Assembly: GCA_016865505.2 (NCBI GenBank)
Contig: AP025252.1
Location: 5,788,137-5,852,136 of the forward strand
Length of the DNA: 64,000 nucleotides
Direction: 5' to 3'
Source: Bryobacterales bacterium F-183
GTDB lineage: Bacteria; Acidobacteriota; Terriglobia; Bryobacterales; Bryobacteraceae
Below, piece after piece: positions 58,511 to 64,000 of this stretch; the stretch's first letter is position 1, and every line of letters starts with the position of its first letter. Below the pieces are notes generated by a model, which was not told where the DNA came from, made no database searches, and saw nothing but the letters and a program-made list of their open reading frames with translations. A program made the translations under genes and the position numbers.

Positions 58511-59890
58511 ATGGTCAGGAATGCCATGTATGGCCTGCTCGCGTATGCCGCACTGCCGGTATTGGCGCAGGCTCAGGCGACAACACCCGCAACGATCGAG
58601 GAGAAGCTGGCGAAGCTGGAGGCTGCTGCGGCGGCTGCACAGACGGCCGGGGACAATGCCTGGATGCTGACGTCATCGGCTTTGGTGCTGATGATGACGG
58701 GTCCGGGATTGGCATTGTTTTACGGCGGCCTGGTTCGCCGAAAGAACGTGCTGAGCACGATGATGCATAGCTTCAGCCTTATGGCGGTGATGACAGTGCT
58801 GTGGGCCGTGATCGGCTATAGCCTGTCGTTCGGGGAAGGTTCGCCGTATATCGGCAGTCTGCAGTACGTGATGATGAACGGCGTGGGTACGGCACCGAGC
58901 GAGTATCTGGCGACGGTCCCGCACCTGACGTTTATGGTGTTTCAGCTGATGTTTGTGATTATCACGCCGGCGCTGATTTCTGGTGCGTTTGCGGAGCGTG
59001 TACGGTTTTCGGCGATTGTGCTGTTTATGGTGCTGTGGGCGTTCATCGTGTACTTCCCGATGGCACACATGGTTTGGGGCAAGAACGGGTTGCTCAATGC
59101 AGCGCTGGGCGGATCGATTCCCTGCCTCGATTTTGCGGGCGGCACGGTGGTACACATCACGTCCGGTGTGTCGGCTCTGGTGTTCGCACTGTTTATTGGC
59201 AAGCGTGACGGGTACGGCAAGGAGCCGATGCGTCCGCATAGCCTGGTGCTGAGCACGGTTGGCGCCTGCCTGCTGTGGGTGGGCTGGTTCGGATTCAATG
59301 CGGGTTCTGCAGGCGCGGCCAACGGCCTGGCGTCGAGCGCGTTTGTGACGACGCACTTTGCGGCGGCTTCTGCGACGTTGGGCTGGGTGATTGCGGAATG
59401 GCTGAAGCACGGCAAGCCGTCGATGCTGGGCGCGATTTCCGGTTGCGTGGCGGGTCTTGTGGCGATTACGCCTGGCGCGGGTTTTGTGACGCCGGGTTCG
59501 GCGCTGCTTATCGGGTTGCTGGGCGGGTTCTTCTGCTTCTACACGGCGACGATCGTCAAGAACATGTTCGGGTACGATGACTCACTGGACGCTTTTGGCG
59601 TACACGGGGCGGGCGGTACGCTGGGTGCGATTCTGACCGGCGTGTTTGCCACGAAGGCTGTGAATCCGCTGTACGGCGATAAGGCGATGGGGCTGCTGGA
59701 GGGCAATTCACAGCAGTTGGTGAATCAACTGATCGGCACGGTGATTGCGATGGTGCTGGGCGCCGTCGGCACGTACGTGATTCTGGTGGTGGTGAACAAG
59801 ATCGTTCCGGTTCGTGCGAGCGTGGAGGAGGAGACCGAGGGTCTCGACCTTTCGATGCACGGCGAAGAAGGGTACAACCTGGAGGCTTAA
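58511..59890 (+). CDS. amtB: Ammonium transporter AmtB
   Basis: A 459-residue inner-membrane ammonium channel with a cleavable leader (LLAYAALPVLAQAQA) and eleven transmembrane helices. GGTVVHITSG and FGVHGAGGTLG supply the twin-His pair, FYGGLVRRKN and FMVFQLMFVIITPALISGA are standard helices. AGGAG precedes the ATG at 58511. glnB follows 7 bp downstream, as normal for Amt-GlnK pairs; the PII trimer blocks the pore when nitrogen is ample. Confidence 0.94.
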   Translation: MVRNAMYGLLAYAALPVLAQAQATTPATIEEKLAKLEAAAAAAQTAGDNAWMLTSSALVLMMTGPGLALFYGGLVRRKNVLSTMMHSFSLMAVMTVLWAVIGYSLSFGEGSPYIGSLQYVMMNGVGTAPSEYLATVPHLTFMVFQLMFVIITPALISGAFAERVRFSAIVLFMVLWAFIVYFPMAHMVWGKNGLLNAALGGSIPCLDFAGGTVVHITSGVSALVFALFIGKRDGYGKEPMRPHSLVLSTVGACLLWVGWFGFNAGSAGAANGLASSAFVTTHFAAASATLGWVIAEWLKHGKPSMLGAISGCVAGLVAITPGAGFVTPGSALLIGLLGGFFCFYTATIVKNMFGYDDSLDAFGVHGAGGTLGAILTGVFATKAVNPLYGDKAMGLLEGNSQQLVNQLIGTVIAMVLGAVGTYVILVVVNKIVPVRASVEEETEGLDLSMHGEEGYNLEA

Positions 59891-59897
59891 TAATTCC

Positions 59898-60236
59898 ATG
59901 AAGAAGATAGAAGCAGTCATCCAGCCACACAAGCTTGAAGAAGTGAAGGAAGCGCTGAAGGGCATCGGGGTCGACGGTATGACGATTACCGAGGTCCGGG
60001 GGCATGGCCGTCAAAAGGGCCACAAGGAAGTGTACCGGGGCATGGAGTACCAAGTGGACTTGCTGCCCAAGGTGAAGGTGGAAGTAGTGATTCAGAATGA
60101 TCGTCTGGATGAGGTGGTGAACGCCATCGCAACGGCTGCGCGTAGCGGCAAGATCGGCGACGGCAAGATTTTTGTCTACGAAGTGGTGGACGCCATCCGC
60201 ATCCGCAATGACGATAGGGGGGAGAACGCTCTCTGA
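59898..60236 (+). CDS. glnK: PII nitrogen regulatory protein (GlnK/GlnB)
   Basis: A 112-residue PII protein. The start MKKIEAVIQPHKLEEVKEAL and the T-loop GRQKGHKEVYRGMEYQVD with the uridylylation Tyr are diagnostic; GDGKIFV is the B-loop-adjacent C-terminal block. It binds ATP and 2-oxoglutarate and docks AmtB. The stop TGA overlaps the glnD ATG by one base, so all three genes of amtB-glnK-glnD are probably one transcript. Confidence 0.93.
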   Translation: MKKIEAVIQPHKLEEVKEALKGIGVDGMTITEVRGHGRQKGHKEVYRGMEYQVDLLPKVKVEVVIQNDRLDEVVNAIATAARSGKIGDGKIFVYEVVDAIRIRNDDRGENAL

Positions 60237-62557
60237 TGCAAGTGCTGGCGGAACGGACTTCTGCTTGCGAAACGATAATCAAGTCCGCCCACGCCGGCGC
60301 GCTAGAAGGTAAGCTCGATTGCGCGGTCTTAGCCGTTGGAGGCTTTGGCCGCGCCGAGCTATTTCCCCATTCCGACGTCGACATCCTGTTGCTTGTGGAG
60401 TCGGCGGCGGCCGCTCAATCCGCCAAAGGCGACATATCGGAGTTCCTAAAGCAGTTGTGGGATTCCGGGATGCGATTGAGCCATTCGGTACATACAGTCG
60501 ACGAGTGCTGCCAGATTCACGACGGCAACACGGAGCTGACGGTGAGTTTGCTCGATCAGCGCTGGCTGACGGGCTCCGCAGGGCTGTACGTCAAGCTGGA
60601 AGAGCGGCTGCCGGAGTTTCTGCGATCGAAGTCCGGCACGATTTCGCGGCGGTTGAGTGAGCTGACGAAGTCGCGCCATTCGAAGTACCACGCGACGATT
60701 TACCACCTCGAACCGGACATCAAGGATACGCCTGGTGGATTGCGGGATCTGCATCTGCTGGGTTGGTTCGGGAAGCTGCTGGGCCGGAACTTTCCGCCGG
60801 AGTTGCAAGCCGCGCGGGACTTTCTGTTCTGCCTGCGGTACGGGCTGCATACGCGGGCCGGGCGCGACAAAAACATACTGGATTTTGAGACGCAGGACGC
60901 GCTGAGTTCGCAGCCTGAGCAGTTGATGCGCGATTACTATCGCTATGCGCGGGAGATCTACCGGTCTGCCACGCGGACGATGGAGTCTGCGGAATCGACC
61001 AAGGATAAGGGACTGCTGGAGCACTTCCGCAACTGGCGGGGGCGGCTGTCGAATTCCGAATTCACGGTGTCGCGCGATCAGGTATTGGCGAGGTCGCCGC
61101 AACAGTTGCGGAACGACCTGTCTATGGTGCTGCGGCTGTTTGCGTTCACGGGTCGTCATGGATTGTCGCTGGCGGCGGATACCGAGGCGCGGTTGTTGGA
61201 GTTCCACACGCAGCCAGAAGCTTTGCAGTGGAATCAGGCTGTCGCGTTGATGCGCCTGCCGAAGGCTGCCTGGGCGATGCGGCAGATGCATGCGACGCGC
61301 GTGCTCGAACAGATTCTGCCGGAGTGGAAAGAGATTGAATGCCTGGTGGTGCGGGATTTTTACCACCGGTACACGGTAGACGAGCATACGATTGTTGCGC
61401 TCGAGATGATTGAGCCTCCGAACGATGCACGGTTGCAGACTCTGTTCGAGGAGACGGGCCGGGTGGAGTTGTTGCGGATGGCCCTGATCTTTCACGACAT
61501 CGGCAAGGGCGGCGGCGACCACGTGACTGCGTCGGCGGAGATCGCACGGCGGGTGATGGCGCGGTGGAACGCTCCGGCGGACGATATCGAGACGGTGGAG
61601 TTTCTGGTACGGCATCACACGACGATTTCGGCGCTGATGAGCAAGCGGGATCTATCGGATCCGGCGACGGCGCGGGAGCTGGCCGAGCAGGTGGGTACGG
61701 TAGAGAATCTGAAACTGCTGACGTTGCTGACGTACGCGGACATCAGCGCGGTGTACCCGGGGGCGATGACGCCCTGGCGGTTGGAGCAGTTGTGGCGCGT
61801 GTATACGTCGACTCATGAAGAGCTGACCAGAGAACTCGAGACGGAGCGCATCGTTCAATACGGCGAGACGGCGGAAGAGCAGGCATTTCTGGCCGGGTTC
61901 CCGGCGCGGTTCCTGCGAACGCACTCGAAGGCGGAGATCCAGAAGCTGGTGTTGTTGTCGCGCCAACAGGCGGATGAGGGTGCAGCGGTGGCGATTGACC
62001 GGCATCAAGGCGCATGGCGCGCTACGGTGCTGGCCAACGACCGGGCGTTCCTGTTCGCATCGCTGGCGGGGGCGCTTGCCGGGTTCGGGCTCAACATCCT
62101 GAAGGCGGAGGCGTTTGCCAATGCGCGCGGGGTGATTCTGGATACATTCGCGTTTGAGGATCCGAACCGGAACCTGGAGCAGAATCCGGAAGAAGTAGAC
62201 CGGCTGCAACGGATGCTGCTTCGCGCGGTGACGGGCAAGAGCGACGTCGCAAGGCTTGTGGATAGCCGGAAGAAGGCGCACCGGCAGAAGGGGCGGCTAG
62301 CGGCGAAGGTCGGCGTGTCGAACGAGGCTGTACCGAACGCGACGCTGGTGGAGGTTACGGCTGAGGACCGTCCCGGGCTGCTGTACGACTTGGCGAGTGC
62401 GATTTCCGAAGCCGGATGCGAGATCGACGTGGTGTTGATCGACACGGAAGCGCATAAGGCGCTGGACGTGTTCTATCTGAAGAAAAGCGGCGGCCAGGTG
62501 CCCGAAAGTGAGCACGGGCAGTTGAAGATGCGTCTGTTGACGGCTTGTCAGAGCTAG
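60236..62557 (+). CDS. glnD: PII uridylyltransferase/uridylyl-removing enzyme
   Basis: GlnD adds and removes UMP on PII in response to glutamine. The 773-residue protein has the nucleotidyltransferase motif GGFGRAELFPHSDVDIL near residue 40, the HD domain ALIFHDIGKGGGDHV (about 420), and two ACT domains at the end (LASLAGALAGFGLNILKAEA and VEVTAEDRPGLLYDLASAI). It is shorter than the ~890 residues of enterobacteria, with the shortening mostly in the spacer. Its stop overlaps the next convergent gene by 4 bp. Confidence 0.93.
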   Translation: MQVLAERTSACETIIKSAHAGALEGKLDCAVLAVGGFGRAELFPHSDVDILLLVESAAAAQSAKGDISEFLKQLWDSGMRLSHSVHTVDECCQIHDGNTELTVSLLDQRWLTGSAGLYVKLEERLPEFLRSKSGTISRRLSELTKSRHSKYHATIYHLEPDIKDTPGGLRDLHLLGWFGKLLGRNFPPELQAARDFLFCLRYGLHTRAGRDKNILDFETQDALSSQPEQLMRDYYRYAREIYRSATRTMESAESTKDKGLLEHFRNWRGRLSNSEFTVSRDQVLARSPQQLRNDLSMVLRLFAFTGRHGLSLAADTEARLLEFHTQPEALQWNQAVALMRLPKAAWAMRQMHATRVLEQILPEWKEIECLVVRDFYHRYTVDEHTIVALEMIEPPNDARLQTLFEETGRVELLRMALIFHDIGKGGGDHVTASAEIARRVMARWNAPADDIETVEFLVRHHTTISALMSKRDLSDPATARELAEQVGTVENLKLLTLLTYADISAVYPGAMTPWRLEQLWRVYTSTHEELTRELETERIVQYGETAEEQAFLAGFPARFLRTHSKAEIQKLVLLSRQQADEGAAVAIDRHQGAWRATVLANDRAFLFASLAGALAGFGLNILKAEAFANARGVILDTFAFEDPNRNLEQNPEEVDRLQRMLLRAVTGKSDVARLVDSRKKAHRQKGRLAAKVGVSNEAVPNATLVEVTAEDRPGLLYDLASAISEAGCEIDVVLIDTEAHKALDVFYLKKSGGQVPESEHGQLKMRLLTACQS

Positions 62558-62961
62558 GCGGCAGGCCAGGGGAAACGGACGGATTTGGGTTCGTCCGGTT
62601 CGCCACTGTACAGGCGCATGCGAAGGTACATTTCGACTTCTGAGGCCTTGCCCTTTTGGACGTGCACGCGGGTTTCTACGTGGCGTACGTCTCCAGCTGA
62701 GGGTTCCAACTGGTAGCCCCAGACGAAGTACGGCTTGCCTTGTGCGCCTGCGCTGCGCGCCTGCAGGCGGATGGCTTCCGGTTCGAGTACGGATCCCGCT
62801 GTGTGTAGGCCCTTGATTCGCACGCGCCAAGTGGTGCCATCGGAATCTACCTCACGGTAGGCGACGTAGGCGTAGTCTGCGTCCAGGATCGCGTCGTAGG
62901 CTTCGATGTAGGCGAGGGTTTCGGCGCCCGCAGGGGCTTCCACGAGTTGTTTTGTTGCCAT
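62554..62961 (-). CDS. Protein of unknown function (135 aa)
   Basis: A 135-residue soluble protein starting at ATG 62961. It has mixed helix and strands, with YIEAYDAILDADYAYVAYREVDSDG near the front and QARSAGAQGKPYFVWGYQLEP later. I do not recognise it. No signal peptide or motif is seen. It lies 42 bp downstream of the next gene on the same strand. The three genes at this edge may form a unit, but their context is cut off. Confidence 0.55.
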   Translation of the reverse strand: MATKQLVEAPAGAETLAYIEAYDAILDADYAYVAYREVDSDGTTWRVRIKGLHTAGSVLEPEAIRLQARSAGAQGKPYFVWGYQLEPSAGDVRHVETRVHVQKGKASEVEMYLRMRLYSGEPDEPKSVRFPWPAA

Positions 62962-63003
62962 CTCTGACTACAAATGCGAAAAAAGAAGGGCAAATCCGTC
63001 AGG

Positions 63004-63792
63004 CTATTTTTTGGCGCCTTCCTGGTAGAACGTGTTGCCCAGTAGCGTCTTGTAGGCGGTGACGCCGGTGCCGGGCGCGCCGGTGCCTGCGGTACGCCAC
63101 CAGTAGAGTCCGGTTTTGGTGGGATCGGCCGGCTTGCCGCCGGTGGCGATGGCGATGGCCGCCTCGACGTGCGCACGGTTGTTGGCCATGCGGCGGTCGC
63201 CGGCTTTGTTGGCGACGTTCAGGATGTCGTCAATGACGGTTTTGACGTCGGAGGACAGGTCGGGGTACTTGGAAAAGCCTTGGAATTGGTTGGGTGCACG
63301 TACGACGTCGCCGAGGTTCTTGGCGCCGGCAGAAGCCCAACGGCTAGAGGGTGTCGCCAAGCGGTTTTCGAGTACGACACGCATCAGGGTCATGCAGGTT
63401 TTGGCGTCGTCCAGTTTCCAGGAGGTGGCTCCGGGGCTGGCAACTTCCGCCAGGAAGAGGCGCGTGAGGAGGCCTGCATCCGTAGCGGCATCCGGTAGCA
63501 CGAGGCGGCTGAGGACTTCGACGGAAAGGGGTCCGGCGAGGGTTTTGCCGGCGGCTGTGGCGGTTACGGTAGCGGCACCGGCAACGACGCAACTGATGTC
63601 GAAGGTGGAGAAGTGAGCCGTGGTCCGGTGGTTGATATTCTTGATGACGGCTACTGTGGACGGGGTCGCCGTGATCGCGTCCGCCATGGGTTCTTTGGAG
63701 CCGGGAATCACCTTGAGGGCGAGTGAACCGCCTGCGACCGCTGTCACTTTGGTGCCGGTGGGGGTTCCGGCCATTGTCTGAAATTCAGCCAT
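63004..63792 (-). CDS. Possible SleB-like cell-wall hydrolase with N-terminal Ig-like part
   Basis: A 262-residue protein. Residues about 10-90 look like a small Ig-like beta domain (TKVTAVAGGSLALKV, DISCVVAGAATVTATAAGK). The rest reads LLTRLFLAEVASPG, LMRVVLENRL and APNQFQGF, a pattern similar to the Hydrolase_2/SleB domain (AExxGE..VVLNR..QF). The SleB Glu appears as E in AEVAS, but GE is missing. The call is weak. No signal peptide is visible, which is odd for a wall enzyme. Confidence 0.45.
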   Translation of the reverse strand: MAEFQTMAGTPTGTKVTAVAGGSLALKVIPGSKEPMADAITATPSTVAVIKNINHRTTAHFSTFDISCVVAGAATVTATAAGKTLAGPLSVEVLSRLVLPDAATDAGLLTRLFLAEVASPGATSWKLDDAKTCMTLMRVVLENRLATPSSRWASAGAKNLGDVVRAPNQFQGFSKYPDLSSDVKTVIDDILNVANKAGDRRMANNRAHVEAAIAIATGGKPADPTKTGLYWWRTAGTGAPGTGVTAYKTLLGNTFYQEGAKK

Positions 63793-63799
63793 AGGTTTT

Positions 63800-63994
63800 T
63801 TAGGGTTTCTCCACTGTGTACAGGGCGCCTGTGTGGGTGCAGGCTGTGGTGATGGTGTCGGCCCACTGGCGCGTGACCAGGTAGGTGCTGCCGTTGAGGT
63901 CCGCTTCGGTGCCGACGACGTCCTTCATCAGGTCGAGTTTGCGGCGGGAACGGGCGATTTGGTATTCGTCACCGGGTTCCCAGAGGATGAGCAT
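63800..63994 (-). CDS. Small protein of unknown function, start possibly outside window
   Basis: A 64-residue frame reading MLILWEPGDEYQIARSRRKL near its start and ending TGALYTVEKP. The ATG at 63994 is 6 bases from the window edge and the frame stays open, so a longer N-terminus may exist. It is 7 bp upstream of the SleB-like gene on the same strand. No family recognised. Confidence 0.4.
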   Translation of the reverse strand: MLILWEPGDEYQIARSRRKLDLMKDVVGTEADLNGSTYLVTRQWADTITTACTHTGALYTVEKP

Positions 63995-64000
63995 ATTGCC

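Overview
This 64 kb, GC-rich window looks like chromosomal core sequence from an Acidobacteriota member, most likely of the Solibacter/Bryobacter type. That placement is inferred from gene content: TIG-repeat giant secreted protein, several S9 peptidases, Tat-exported Gfo/Idh and enolase-superfamily enzymes, two DUF4159 proteins, a PEP-CTERM protein, a deoxyhypusine-synthase-like protein, and LPS genes (fabZ-lpxA-lpxI) that mark a diderm. No phage integrase, transposase, CRISPR array or rRNA was seen. Genes are packed tightly, and tail-to-tail pairs repeatedly share overlapping stop codons.

Layout. 1-11.7 kb: a DUF3108 protein (partial), YceH, a deoxyhypusine-synthase-like enzyme coupled to a secreted hydrolase, peroxiredoxin, a J-domain-like protein, an aminotransferase, coaD, truB, a YihY membrane protein, mnmE, a PQQ-type propeller with embedded EF-hands, a VOC protein and a LOG protein. 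11.7-26 kb: two secreted S9 peptidases, an acyltransferase, an SRPBCC protein, an unusual lipase-like protein with a GAF-like C terminus, a choice-of-anchor I protein, an enolase-superfamily enzyme, DUF4159, a methyltransferase and tRNA-Arg(TCG). 26-30 kb: oxidoreductase, RraA-like protein, then fabZ-lpxA-lpxI for lipid A. 30-38 kb: CpaE-like ATPase, a secreted protein of unknown role, a 6S-like RNA, an ArsR-type regulator with its SRPBCC partner, an AraC regulator and a membrane glycosyltransferase.

38-46 kb holds a three-gene secreted-protein operon ending in a 2094-residue protein with about 20 TIG repeats. 46-54 kb holds a glycosyltransferase, a winged-helix regulator carrying a degenerate nucleotidyltransferase domain and a nested operator over its own start codon, and a translationally coupled operon of VTC polyphosphate polymerase, DUF4956, CotH kinase and flavoprotein, followed by PEP-CTERM and DUF4159 proteins. 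54-64 kb holds ispF-ispD flanked by two single-domain PilZ proteins, a secreted CxxCH/toroid/ankyrin protein, a nitrogen-regulation cluster amtB-glnB-glnD, and three unrecognised genes at the right edge.

The strongest candidates for something undescribed are the VTC/DUF4956/CotH/flavoprotein operon, the lipase-GAF protein, the TIG operon and the self-overlapping operator of the winged-helix gene. All functions are inferred by reading the sequence; no database search was run.
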